From Hyphomicrobiales bacterium (GTDB lineage Bacteria; Pseudomonadota; Alphaproteobacteria; Rhizobiales; Rhizobiaceae), in NCBI GenBank assembly GCA_900472785.1, contig UCJH01000009.1:72382-136381 (forward strand): a DNA stretch of 64,000 nucleotides. The letters run 5' to 3'. Below are positions 36,250-45,151 of the stretch, in pieces (the stretch's first letter is position 1; the number at the start of each line of letters is the position of its first letter). The translations under genes were made by a program, and so were the position numbers. Below the pieces are notes generated by a model. It saw nothing but the letters and a program-made list of their open reading frames with translations. It did no database searches and had not been told where the DNA came from.

Positions 36250-37242
36250 GTGCTGATATCGCAGATTCGGAATGAAGATGGTTCGATCACGGTTGCCGTC
36301 CGTGAAGCCGGCGGCGTGGCGCATGCCGTCAAGGGTGCGACCAGTGTTCACGCCCTGGCGCTCGAGGCGGCCAATTCGGGCCGCAGCCTGAAGGCTGTCG
36401 TCGAAGCCAAGGGCCTTGGCGACGAAATCGATCTCGAGGCGGTCTATGCCGATGGCCGTTTCCTGCCACCGATCACCCATGACGATCCGGCGCACCTGCA
36501 TCTGACGGGTACGGGCCTGACGCATCTCGGTTCGGCCGCGACGCGCGATGCCATGCACGCCGCCGTTTCCAAGGTGGAAGAAGGCGCCACCGACACGATG
36601 AAAATGTTCAAGATGGGCTTGGAAGGCGGCAAGCCGAAAGCCGGCGAAATCGGCGTGCAGCCGGAATGGTTTTACAAGGGTAACGGCACGCAGGCCACGC
36701 CGCCGGGCGGTGCGCTTCTCTCGCCATCCTTTGCGCTTGATGGTGGCGAAGAGCCGGAAATGGCGGGCATCTACGTTATCGGCGACAATGGTCAGGCTTT
36801 TCGCGTCGGCTTTGCCGTCTCCAACGAATTTTCCGATCACGTGACGGAGCGGATCAACTACCTCTACCTCGCCCATTCCAAGCTTCGGCCCGCGAGCTTC
36901 GGTCCGGAAATCCGGATTGGCGCGCCGCCGGCCGATATTCGCGGTACCTCGCGCATCATCCGCAACGGCGCCGTTTTCTGGGAGAAGCCGTTCCTCTCGG
37001 GTGAAGCGAACATGTCCCATACCTTCGCCAACCTCGAACACCATCACTTTAAATACGGCATTTTCCGTGCGCCGGGCGATGTGCATGTCCATATGTTCGG
37101 AACCGCCACGCTGTCCTTCGGCGACGGCATCAAGACCGAGCCGGGCGATGTCTTCGAGATCGAGGCGGCCGAATTCGGCCTGGCGCTGCGCAATACGCTG
37201 GCTTTGTCGGGCGAAGACGAGATCACCATCGGACAGCTCTGA
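36250..37242 (+). CDS. gguC: GguC, FAH-family (AraD1-like) protein
   Basis: A 330-residue protein starting at GTG with AGAGGA upstream. The fold is of the fumarylacetoacetate hydrolase type, and the order is that of Agrobacterium GguC behind gguB. Typical parts are LPPITHDDPAHLHLTGTGLTHLG, EWFYKGNG, PEMAGIYVIGDNGQAFRVGFAVSNEFSDHV and GPEIRIGAPP. AraD1-type members are predicted to be 2-keto-3-deoxy-L-arabonate dehydratases. The following genes encode the enzymes before and after that step, which supports this role. Confidence 0.85.
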   Translation: MLISQIRNEDGSITVAVREAGGVAHAVKGATSVHALALEAANSGRSLKAVVEAKGLGDEIDLEAVYADGRFLPPITHDDPAHLHLTGTGLTHLGSAATRDAMHAAVSKVEEGATDTMKMFKMGLEGGKPKAGEIGVQPEWFYKGNGTQATPPGGALLSPSFALDGGEEPEMAGIYVIGDNGQAFRVGFAVSNEFSDHVTERINYLYLAHSKLRPASFGPEIRIGAPPADIRGTSRIIRNGAVFWEKPFLSGEANMSHTFANLEHHHFKYGIFRAPGDVHVHMFGTATLSFGDGIKTEPGDVFEIEAAEFGLALRNTLALSGEDEITIGQL

Positions 37243-37317
37243 GCTGTTGTTGCAATTTGAAAGCGATGCGCCGGTCCCAAGACGGTGCGCGCGAACACCA
37301 AGGAGGCTTTGAAGCCC

Positions 37318-38751
37318 ATGACTCTCCACCAAAACCTGATTGCCGGCGAATGGGTCGGCGCGGACGGTGTCGAAAACATCAATCCGTCGAATACCAACGA
37401 GGTCGTTGGCGTCTATGCCCGCGCCAGCGCGGACGATGCCAAGAACGCGATTGCTGCCGCCAAGGCTGCCTTTCCGGCCTGGTCGCGCTCCGGCATTCTG
37501 GAGCGCCATGCGATCCTGAAGAAAACCTCTGACGAGATCCTGGCTCGCAAGGAAGAGCTTGGAAACCTGCTCGCTCGCGAAGAGGGCAAGACGCTTCCGG
37601 AAGCGATCGGCGAAACCATTCGCGCCGCGCAGATCTTCGACTTCTTCGCCGGCGAAGTCCTGCGTTTGTCGGGCGAGGTGCTGCCCTCCGTCCGCCCGAA
37701 CATCGGTGTCGAGATCACCCGCGAGCCGATCGGCGTCGTCGGCATCATCACGCCATGGAACTTCCCGATCGCCATTCCCGCATGGAAGATTGCGCCGGCG
37801 CTTGCCTATGGCAACACCATCGTCTTCAAGCCGGCGGAACTCGTACCGGCCTGCTCCTGGGCGATCGCCGACATCCTGCACCGCGCCGGGTTGCCCAAGG
37901 GCGTCTTGAACCTCGTCATGGGCAAAGGTTCGGTCGTCGGCCAGGCCATGCTCGACAGCCCGGATCTCGCCGCCATCACCTTCACCGGCTCCACCGGTAC
38001 CGGCAAGCGCGTCGCGGCGGCCTCCATCGAGCATAACCGCAAGTTCCAGCTGGAAATGGGCGGCAAGAACCCGATGGTCGTGCTCGATGACGCCGATCTG
38101 ACCGTAGCCGTCGAAGCTGCCGCCAATTCCGGCTTCTTCTCGACCGGCCAGCGCTGCACGGCATCCTCGCGCCTGATCGTCACGGAAGGCATTCACGACA
38201 AGTTTGTCGCAGCCCTCACCGAAAAACTGAAGACGCTGGTTGTCGATGACGCATTGAAGGCCGGCACGCATATCGGCCCGGTTGTCGATGCCGGCCAGTT
38301 GAAGCAGGACACCGACTACATCGCCATCGGTCAGTCGGAAGGTGCAAAGCTTGCCTTTGGCGGCGAAACCATTTCCCGCGACAATCCGGGCTTCTTCCTG
38401 CAGCCGACGCTGTTTACCGAAGCCACCAACCAGATGCGCATCAGCCGCGAGGAAATCTTCGGACCCGTCGTTTCGGTCATCCGCGTCAAGAATTACGACG
38501 AGGCGCTCAGCGTCGCCAACGATACGCCGTTTGGCCTGTCGGCGGGCATTGCGACGACCAGCCTCAAGCATGCGACGCATTTCAAGCGCAACTCCGAAGC
38601 CGGCATGGTGATGGTCAACCTGCCGACCGCAGGCGTGGATTTCCATGTGCCGTTCGGCGGACGAAAGGCGTCCTCTTTCGGCCCGCGCGAGCAGGGCAAA
38701 TACGCCAGCGAGTTCTTCACCGTGGTGAAGACGGCTTACACGCTGGCTTAA
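37318..38751 (+). CDS. 2-oxoglutarate semialdehyde (2,5-dioxovalerate)-type aldehyde dehydrogenase
   Basis: A 477-residue NAD(P)-dependent aldehyde dehydrogenase. Key residues: Lys in IVFKPAELVPACSW, the glycine motif TFTGSTGTGKRVAA, Glu in LEMGGKNPMVV and the catalytic Cys in FFSTGQRCTASSRLIV. The start 37318 has AAGGAGG 11 bp upstream. In the non-phosphorylative arabinose pathway this enzyme turns 2-oxoglutarate semialdehyde into 2-oxoglutarate. Its place between gguC and the arabonate dehydratase-type gene supports that substrate over others. Confidence 0.88.
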   Translation: MTLHQNLIAGEWVGADGVENINPSNTNEVVGVYARASADDAKNAIAAAKAAFPAWSRSGILERHAILKKTSDEILARKEELGNLLAREEGKTLPEAIGETIRAAQIFDFFAGEVLRLSGEVLPSVRPNIGVEITREPIGVVGIITPWNFPIAIPAWKIAPALAYGNTIVFKPAELVPACSWAIADILHRAGLPKGVLNLVMGKGSVVGQAMLDSPDLAAITFTGSTGTGKRVAAASIEHNRKFQLEMGGKNPMVVLDDADLTVAVEAAANSGFFSTGQRCTASSRLIVTEGIHDKFVAALTEKLKTLVVDDALKAGTHIGPVVDAGQLKQDTDYIAIGQSEGAKLAFGGETISRDNPGFFLQPTLFTEATNQMRISREEIFGPVVSVIRVKNYDEALSVANDTPFGLSAGIATTSLKHATHFKRNSEAGMVMVNLPTAGVDFHVPFGGRKASSFGPREQGKYASEFFTVVKTAYTLA

Positions 38752-38803
38752 CGTTTCTCGCTGCTGCGGTTGGACCGGGCGGTGCTTAAAGGGATAAGGG
38801 ACA

Positions 38804-40543
38804 ATGCATAAGAAAGCGGAATGGCCGCGCAGGCTGAGATCGCAGGAATGGTACGGCGGCACGAGCCGTGACGTGATCTACCACCGCGGCTGGATGAAGA
38901 ACCAGGGTTACCCGCACGATCTGTTCGACGGCCGGCCGGTGATCGGCATCCTGAACACATGGTCGGATATGACGCCGTGCAACGGTCATTTGCGCGAGCT
39001 TGCGGAAAAGGTGAAGGCCGGTATCTGGGAGGCTGGTGGCTTCCCGATGGAAGTTCCAGTGTTCTCGGCATCGGAAAACACCTTCCGCCCGACCGCGATG
39101 ATGTATCGCAACCTGGCCGCACTCGCGGTCGAGGAAGCGATCCGTGGCCAGCCGATGGATGGCTGCGTGCTTCTGGTCGGATGCGACAAGACCACGCCGT
39201 CGCTTCTGATGGGCGCGGCATCGGTCGATCTTCCATCGATCGTCGTCACCGGCGGGCCGATGCTAAACGGCTATTTCCGCGGCGAGCGCGTCGGCTCCGG
39301 CACGCATCTGTGGAAATTTTCCGAGATGGTGAAGGCCGGCGAGATGACGCAGGCCGAGTTCCTCGAGGCAGAGGCGTCGATGAGCCGTTCGTCCGGCACC
39401 TGCAACACCATGGGCACGGCTTCCACCATGGCCTCCATGGCAGAAGCGCTGGGCATGGCCCTGTCCGGAAATGCCGCGATCCCGGGCGTCGACTCGCGCC
39501 GCAAGGTCATGGCGCAGCTGACCGGCCGCCGCATCGTCCAGATGGTCAAGGACGATCTGAAGCCATCCGACATCATGACCAAGCAGGCTTTCGAAAACGC
39601 GATCCGCACCAATGCGGCGATCGGCGGATCGACCAATGCCGTCATCCATCTGCTGGCGATGGCAGGCCGCGCCGGCGTCGATCTGACGCTGGACGACTGG
39701 GACCGTTGCGGTCGCGACGTGCCGACGATCGTCAACCTGATGCCATCGGGCAAGTACCTGATGGAAGAGTTCTTCTATGCCGGCGGCCTGCCGGTGGTGC
39801 TGAAGCGTCTCGGCGAAGCCGGTCTCCTGCACAAGGACGCGCTCACCGTCTCCGGCGAAACCGTCTGGGACGAAGTCAAGGAGGTCATCAACTGGAACGA
39901 GGATGTCATCCTGCCGGCCGAGAAGGCCCTGACGCAGTCGGGTGGCATCGTCGTCGTGCGCGGCAACCTCGCGCCGAAGGGGGCAGTACTGAAGCCGTCC
40001 GCCGCTTCGCCGCATCTGCTGACGCACCGTGGTCGTGCGGTCGTGTTCGAGGACATCGACGATTACAAGGCCAAGATCAACGACGACAATCTCGATATTG
40101 ACGAGACCTGCGTCATGGTCATGAAGAACTGTGGTCCGAAGGGCTATCCGGGCATGGCAGAGGTCGGCAATATGGGTCTGCCGCCGAAGGTGCTCAAGAA
40201 GGGCATCACCGACATGGTGCGCATCTCCGATGCCCGCATGTCCGGCACCGCCTACGGCACCGTCGTGCTGCACACCTCGCCGGAAGCAGCGGTCGGTGGT
40301 CCTTTGGCCGTCGTCAAGAATGGCGATTTCATCGAACTGGACGTGCCGAACCGCCGCCTGCATCTCGATATTTCGGAAGCGGAACTGGCGCAGCGGCTGA
40401 CCGAGTGGCAACCGAACCATGACCTGCCGACATCTGGCTATGCCTGGCTGCATCAGCAACATGTCGAGGGTGCCGATACCGGCGCCGACCTCGACTTCCT
40501 CAAGGGATGTCGCGGCAGTGCTGTCGGCAAGGACAGCCACTGA
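38804..40543 (+). CDS. L-arabonate dehydratase-type enzyme (IlvD/EDD family)
   Basis: A 579-residue iron-sulfur dehydratase. Three cysteines fit the cluster ligands of the sugar-acid dehydratases: MTPCNGH, LVGCDKTTPS and SSGTCNTMGTAS. RMSGTAYGTVVLHTSPEAAVGGPLA near the C-terminus is the active-site region of the sugar-acid group. The rhizobial L-arabonate dehydratase of this family is a known [2Fe-2S] enzyme. It probably converts L-arabonate to 2-keto-3-deoxy-L-arabonate, upstream of GguC. D-xylonate or related acids are alternative substrates. It is the last gene before a strong terminator. Confidence 0.88.
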   Translation: MHKKAEWPRRLRSQEWYGGTSRDVIYHRGWMKNQGYPHDLFDGRPVIGILNTWSDMTPCNGHLRELAEKVKAGIWEAGGFPMEVPVFSASENTFRPTAMMYRNLAALAVEEAIRGQPMDGCVLLVGCDKTTPSLLMGAASVDLPSIVVTGGPMLNGYFRGERVGSGTHLWKFSEMVKAGEMTQAEFLEAEASMSRSSGTCNTMGTASTMASMAEALGMALSGNAAIPGVDSRRKVMAQLTGRRIVQMVKDDLKPSDIMTKQAFENAIRTNAAIGGSTNAVIHLLAMAGRAGVDLTLDDWDRCGRDVPTIVNLMPSGKYLMEEFFYAGGLPVVLKRLGEAGLLHKDALTVSGETVWDEVKEVINWNEDVILPAEKALTQSGGIVVVRGNLAPKGAVLKPSAASPHLLTHRGRAVVFEDIDDYKAKINDDNLDIDETCVMVMKNCGPKGYPGMAEVGNMGLPPKVLKKGITDMVRISDARMSGTAYGTVVLHTSPEAAVGGPLAVVKNGDFIELDVPNRRLHLDISEAELAQRLTEWQPNHDLPTSGYAWLHQQHVEGADTGADLDFLKGCRGSAVGKDSH

Positions 40544-40574
40544 CACGGCACAAACGAAACATCGAAATCCATGG

Positions 40575-40604
40575 AAAAAAGCGAGGTGAAAATCTCGCTT
40601 TTTT
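40575..40604. terminator. Bidirectional terminator after the chvE-ggu-arabonate cluster
   Basis: AAAAAAGCGAG and CTCGCTTTTTT form a perfect inverted repeat (40575-40585 and 40594-40604), with T runs on both strands. It separates the rightward cluster from the leftward DMT exporter gene. Confidence 0.9.
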
Positions 40605-40622
40605 ATTGGCGGCATCAAACTG

Positions 40623-41504
40623 TCACAGACTGATCAGCGCGGTGCCACAGACAGCCAGCGCCGCGCCCAGCCAGGCTGCTTTTGGTGGAGCGATGCCGGT
40701 GCGCGCCCAGACCATTGGGAGGATGACCACCGGCGTCATCGATGAAAGCGTCGAGACAATCCCAACATTGCCATTTTCAAGCGCGGCCATCAACAGCGAC
40801 ATCCCGAGACCCGTGCCGAAGAAGGCGGATCCGAGGGCAATCAGTTGCGTCGGCGTGGTTAGAGGCGAACGATCTCTCAGACTGGCGATCGGGAGCAGGG
40901 TGGCAAGGATAAAGACCAATGCCGCAATACCCGCACGCACCGTCATTGCGGTAAAGGGCTCCACACCGGCGGCCATGGCCGGGCGGGCACATAGGCTACC
41001 GAGAGCCTGACCGGCAGCCGTGATCACGCCCAAGCCGATACCGAGCCAAAATGTCTTCGTCGCTGTTGCTGTCTTTGTCGAGCTGGTTGGGAAGCCGACG
41101 GCCAGGACAATGCCGACAAGCACCAGTAGGACGCCAAAACCCTGTCGCAGGCTGATTGTTTCTCCAAGCACGGCATAACCGAGCAGGAGCGCGAAAGGCG
41201 AAGCAAGCGAGAACAGAAGTGCTGTCGTCCGTGCGCCGGCGGTGTAGATTGCCGCAAAATAGGTCGTTGTCGCGATGACGATACCGAAGACGCTTGAGGC
41301 GGCAAGGTATCCGAACTGCCAGGCTTCGAGCGAGCGCCAGCCGCCAACGGCAATCGACACGGCACCCGTCATCAGGAAAGAGGCGACCATTTGCCAGCGC
41401 GCAAGCCGGAACACGTTGATGCGTCCCTTCAGTTCGCCGACCAGCATGCCACTCATCGCAATGCAGGTGGCTGCCGCGAGCGCGAAGATTTCAGAAATAT
41501 ACAT
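40623..41504 (-). CDS. DMT-superfamily transporter (EamA)
   Basis: A 293-residue membrane protein with about ten hydrophobic segments in two EamA repeats, for example TTYFAAIYTAGARTTALLFSLASPFALLLGYAVLGE in the first and NVGIVSTLSSMTPVVILPMVW in the second. Members export amino acids, metabolites or drugs; the substrate here is unknown. It stands alone between a terminator and the leftward transglutaminase-like cluster. Confidence 0.85.
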   Translation of the reverse strand: MYISEIFALAAATCIAMSGMLVGELKGRINVFRLARWQMVASFLMTGAVSIAVGGWRSLEAWQFGYLAASSVFGIVIATTTYFAAIYTAGARTTALLFSLASPFALLLGYAVLGETISLRQGFGVLLVLVGIVLAVGFPTSSTKTATATKTFWLGIGLGVITAAGQALGSLCARPAMAAGVEPFTAMTVRAGIAALVFILATLLPIASLRDRSPLTTPTQLIALGSAFFGTGLGMSLLMAALENGNVGIVSTLSSMTPVVILPMVWARTGIAPPKAAWLGAALAVCGTALISL

Positions 41505-41603
41505 TGAATTTGCCCGAACATAACCGCTGGCCGGTCATGCCACAAAGCCAGTCAAATCCCCAGATAAATCCGGCGGGCATTACGGAATACCAAAATGACG
41601 GGC

Positions 41604-42422
41604 TCAGCTTTGGCTCTGGCTTTGTCCTTGCTGCTCCACCGTTACAGCCACTTTCAGGGTTTCGCTGGAAGCGCCATGGATAAGTCCGGAGATCGGCGCC
41701 GCATCCCGATAATCCAGCCCGCAGGCGATGCGGACATAGCGGTCGTCAGGACACATCTTGTTGGCGGCGTCGAAACCGACCCAGCCGATGGCGGCGAGAT
41801 GCACCTCCGCCCAGGCATGACTTGCCGTCTGCTCCGGTTGATCTTCCATCATCAGGTAGCCGGAAACATAGCGGGCCGGCAGGCCGAGCGTGCGAGCCGC
41901 CGCGATCATGATGTGGGTATGATCCTGGCAGACGCCGCTCTTTTGCAGCAGCGCCTGCTCGGCCGTCGTTTCCGTGCCGGTCTCGCCCTGTCGGTATTCG
42001 ACCGTCTCGGCGATCGTCGCCATCAGCGCATGCATCTTGGCAAGATCGGTTTCGCCGACCATCGATTTCGCGAGATTGCGGATCGGTTTTGCCATTTTCG
42101 TCAGCGGCGTTTCGCGCAGATAGAGCCAAAGCGGCGCATAGGCCTGATGCACGCCAAAGACGCCTGCCTTGTCCTCCGTCTCGACTTCGCCATTCGCGAT
42201 GATACGGATCGACGTCTGGTCGCCGTTGACGCTGACGAGGTTGGTTCGATTGCCGAAATGATCGTCGTATCCAACCTCCATCCGGGCGCCCTCGACGGAG
42301 GTTTCCCAACTCAGCACCGTCTGTCCCGGCTGCGTCAGGGGCGTCAGCCGCAGGCGCTGCAGCGAATACTGTACGGGTTCCTCATAGGTGTATTCGGTCG
42401 TGTGGCTGATTTTCAGACGCAT
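41604..42422 (-). CDS. Transglutaminase-like cysteine protease domain protein
   Basis: A 272-residue protein. The N-terminal part (MRLKISHTTEYTYEEPVQYSLQRLRLTP) is the bacterial transglutaminase-like N-terminal region. The catalytic triad is Cys in SGVCQDHTHIM, His in SHAWAEVHL and Asp in VGFDAANKM. It belongs to a conserved leftward set with the alpha-E and ATP-grasp genes, with short gaps. Comparative genomics has predicted that this set makes and cleaves a peptide-like product. No signal peptide is visible. Confidence 0.9.
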   Translation of the reverse strand: MRLKISHTTEYTYEEPVQYSLQRLRLTPLTQPGQTVLSWETSVEGARMEVGYDDHFGNRTNLVSVNGDQTSIRIIANGEVETEDKAGVFGVHQAYAPLWLYLRETPLTKMAKPIRNLAKSMVGETDLAKMHALMATIAETVEYRQGETGTETTAEQALLQKSGVCQDHTHIMIAAARTLGLPARYVSGYLMMEDQPEQTASHAWAEVHLAAIGWVGFDAANKMCPDDRYVRIACGLDYRDAAPISGLIHGASSETLKVAVTVEQQGQSQSQS

Positions 42423-42443
42423 GTCGCTCTCCCCCAGCCCAAC

Positions 42444-43382
42444 CTAGTAGAACCGGTAGCCGTCGGAGATTTCCTGTCCCAGACGGTTATTGTGGCTGAT
42501 GAAGTTCTCGATGTATTCGTGCAGGCCCTGATCCATGACATCCTTGATCGAGTGGCTGCGCAGCGAAGCCAGCGTTTCCTCGGCTGTTGCATGGGCATTG
42601 TGCGCCTCGCCGTATTCGCGCGCCAGATAGCCGAGATTGCTGGAGATTTTTTCGTAGCAATAGGCCAGCGAGCGCGGCATCCGGCCGTTGAGGATCAGGA
42701 AGTCGGCGATGTTGGACGCCTTGTACTCCGCCTCGTAGACCCAGCCATAGGAACGATGTGCCGAGACCGAGCGCAGGATCGATTCCCACTGGACGTTGTC
42801 GATCGAGGAACCTACCTGGCTGACGGCGGGCAAAAGGACATAATATTTCACGTCGAGAATGCGGGCGGTGTTGTCGGCCCGCTCGATGAAGGTGCCGATG
42901 CGCGAAAAGTTGAAGATCTCGTTGCGCAGCATCGTGCCGTGAAACGCGCCGCGGATAAGCCCCGTCTTGCGCTTGATGGCGTCGATCACCTCGGGCAGGT
43001 CCGCTGCCTTGACGCGACGGGCCAACAGCGTCTTCAGGTCGAGCCAGCACTCGTTGGTCGCTTCCCAGGTTTCGCGCGTCAGCGCCGTACGCACCATGCG
43101 GGCGTTGTTGCGGCCGGCGTCGATGCAGGACATGACGCTCGACGGATTGCTGCGTTCGCGCAGCAGGAAATCGATCGCGTCGGCGCTGGTCAGCTTTTCA
43201 TGGGTGTCGTCGTAGATGTCGCGGACGCCCGAACTTTGCAGCACACCATCCCAGTCGTCTTCCGTGGCCTCGGAGCGGGTGAGCGACATGCGCAGGCCGG
43301 CATCGATCAGCCGAGCGCTGTTTTCCGCGCGCTCGATATAGCGGAACATCCAGTACAAACCGTTTGCGGTTCTTCCAAGCAT
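42444..43382 (-). CDS. Alpha-E domain protein
   Basis: A 312-residue, mostly helical protein. It begins MLGRTANGLYWMFRYIERAENSARLIDA, the standard alpha-E start, and carries several conserved Arg/Glu positions (for example GTFIERADNTARILD). It starts 6 bp after the ATP-grasp gene. Its biochemical role is unknown, but it always accompanies the circularly permuted ATP-grasp protein, so the two probably form a complex. Confidence 0.9.
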   Translation of the reverse strand: MLGRTANGLYWMFRYIERAENSARLIDAGLRMSLTRSEATEDDWDGVLQSSGVRDIYDDTHEKLTSADAIDFLLRERSNPSSVMSCIDAGRNNARMVRTALTRETWEATNECWLDLKTLLARRVKAADLPEVIDAIKRKTGLIRGAFHGTMLRNEIFNFSRIGTFIERADNTARILDVKYYVLLPAVSQVGSSIDNVQWESILRSVSAHRSYGWVYEAEYKASNIADFLILNGRMPRSLAYCYEKISSNLGYLAREYGEAHNAHATAEETLASLRSHSIKDVMDQGLHEYIENFISHNNRLGQEISDGYRFY

Positions 43383-43388
43383 AATGCG

Positions 43389-44798
43389 TCAGTCCTCCAG
43401 AACCCAGGTATCCTTGGTGCCGCCGCCCTGGCTGGAATTCACCACCAGCGATCCGGCTTTCAATGCCACGCGGGTGAGCCCGCCCGGTATGATCTGCACC
43501 TTGTCGGAAACGAGAACGTAAGGCCGAAGGTCCACATGGCGTGGCGCAATGCCCTTGTTGACGAGGATCGGCACCGTCGAGAGCGACAGTGTCGGCTGCG
43601 CAATATAGTTGTTGGGTCGTGTCTTGAGTTTTTCGGCAAAGGCCGTTCGTTCCTTCTTCGAAGCCGTCGGCCCGACCAGCATGCCGTAGCCGCCCGAGCC
43701 ATGAACTTCCTTGACGACGAGATCGGCGAGGTTTTCCAGAACGTATTTCAGGCTGTCCGGTTCGGCGCAGCGCCAGGTGGGCACGTTTTCGAGCAGCGGC
43801 TTGCGACCCGTATAGAATTCGACGATCTCCGGCATATAGGAGTAGATCGCCTTGTCGTCGCAGATGCCGGTGCCGGGCGCATTGGCGATGGTGATGTTGC
43901 CGGCGCGGTAGACGTCCATGATGCCGGGAATGCCGAGCGCCGATTCGGGCTTGAAGGTGAGCGGGTCGAGATAGTCGTCGTCGACGCGGCGGTAGAGCAC
44001 GTCGATCGCCTCGTAACCGCGCGTCGTACGCATCTTCACCTTGCCGTCGATGACCCTGAGGTCCGAGCCCTCGACCAGTTCGACACCCATCATGTCGGCG
44101 AGAAAGGAATGCTCATAATAGGCGGAATTATAGATGCCAGGGGTCAGCACGGCAACGCGCGGCTTGCCTTCGCAGCCAGGAGGGGCGAGCGAAGCGAGGC
44201 TCTGGCGCAAGAGGTAGGGGTAATTTTCCACCGGCCGCACACGGTTCTGATGGAAGAGTTCCGGGAACATCTGCATCATCGTTTCGCGGTTTTCCAGCAT
44301 GTAGCTGACACCGGATGGCGTGCGGGCATTGTCCTCCAGAACGTAGAACTGGTCCTCGCCGGTGCGCACGATATCGGTGCCGACGATATGGGTATAGACG
44401 CCGCCCGGCGGCCGGAAGCCGATCATCTGCGGCAGGAAGGCGACGTTGCGTTCGATCAGTTCGCGTGGAATGCGACCGGCCTTGATGATCTCCTGTTTGT
44501 GGTAGATATCGTCGAGGAAGGCGTTGAGCGCGATGACCCGCTGCTCGATGCCCTGTGCCAGCTTGCGCCATTCGCGACCGGAAATGATGCGCGGGATCAG
44601 GTCGAAGGGGATGAGTTTTTCGGCGCTGTCGGCGTGTCCGTAGACCGCGAAGGTGATGCCTGTCTTGCGGAAGATATTTTCGGCGTCTTTCGATTTTGCA
44701 ATCAGGCGTGCTCTGTCCTGGGCTGCGTACCAATCATTGTAAGTCGTATAAGGCTGGCGCGGGCTGTTGTCCGCATTCATCATTTCGTCAAATGCCAA
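43389..44798 (-). CDS. Circularly permuted type-2 ATP-grasp protein
   Basis: A 469-residue protein, first of the three-gene leftward set. Typical parts: AQGIEQRVIALNAFLDDIYHKQEII, EDNARTPSGVSYMLENRE, LYRRVDDDYLDPLTF, VHGSGGYGMLVGPTASKKE and the C-terminal SSQGGGTKDTWVLED. These fit the DUF404/DUF407-type permuted ATP-grasp ligases, which are predicted to form amide bonds. The product is unknown. Alternative starts at residues 6 or 7 cannot be excluded. Confidence 0.9.
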   Translation of the reverse strand: MAFDEMMNADNSPRQPYTTYNDWYAAQDRARLIAKSKDAENIFRKTGITFAVYGHADSAEKLIPFDLIPRIISGREWRKLAQGIEQRVIALNAFLDDIYHKQEIIKAGRIPRELIERNVAFLPQMIGFRPPGGVYTHIVGTDIVRTGEDQFYVLEDNARTPSGVSYMLENRETMMQMFPELFHQNRVRPVENYPYLLRQSLASLAPPGCEGKPRVAVLTPGIYNSAYYEHSFLADMMGVELVEGSDLRVIDGKVKMRTTRGYEAIDVLYRRVDDDYLDPLTFKPESALGIPGIMDVYRAGNITIANAPGTGICDDKAIYSYMPEIVEFYTGRKPLLENVPTWRCAEPDSLKYVLENLADLVVKEVHGSGGYGMLVGPTASKKERTAFAEKLKTRPNNYIAQPTLSLSTVPILVNKGIAPRHVDLRPYVLVSDKVQIIPGGLTRVALKAGSLVVNSSQGGGTKDTWVLED

Positions 44799-45151
44799 CG
44801 GTGTGATCCCCTTTTTTTGTCATTTGAGTACAACAGCTAAGGCAATGCAAGAAGCATGCTCGTTTCAGGGCAAAAGAAATTTCGAGCGCTGAAATGCCAA
44901 ATTTTTGAACGAAATACCGCAGAGCCGATGGTTCGCGGAGCCACGCCTTTCGGTGTCTCCCTGCGCCTCAGCCGATCGGCTTGGTCTGCTGCGCCCGATC
45001 GCGCCTTGGATTTGGGCAATTGCATCCTGGTTGGACACTGTCCGATCGACCGTCATCGCGATTTCCTGAATGTCATCATCACGAATTTTGTTTTGACCAA
45101 CACTGTCCGCCTCTCTATCGCAGGCGCTGCTGTATCGACCAAGGAGACGTT
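44799..45151. other. Gene-free divergent region
   Basis: These 353 bp lie between the ATP-grasp gene and the second DMT transporter. No convincing gene or strong hairpin was seen. It should hold two divergent promoters. Confidence 0.5.

Noticed and set aside
36106-38862. Very long minus-strand open frame opposite gguC and the aldehyde dehydrogenase
   Set aside because: The plus strand encodes well-recognised proteins throughout; the minus frame is a GC-rich shadow without family motifs.
41595-44840. Long plus-strand open frame (over 1000 codons) opposite the transglutaminase-like cluster
   Set aside because: The minus strand carries three complete conserved genes with catalytic motifs; the plus frame is composition-driven.
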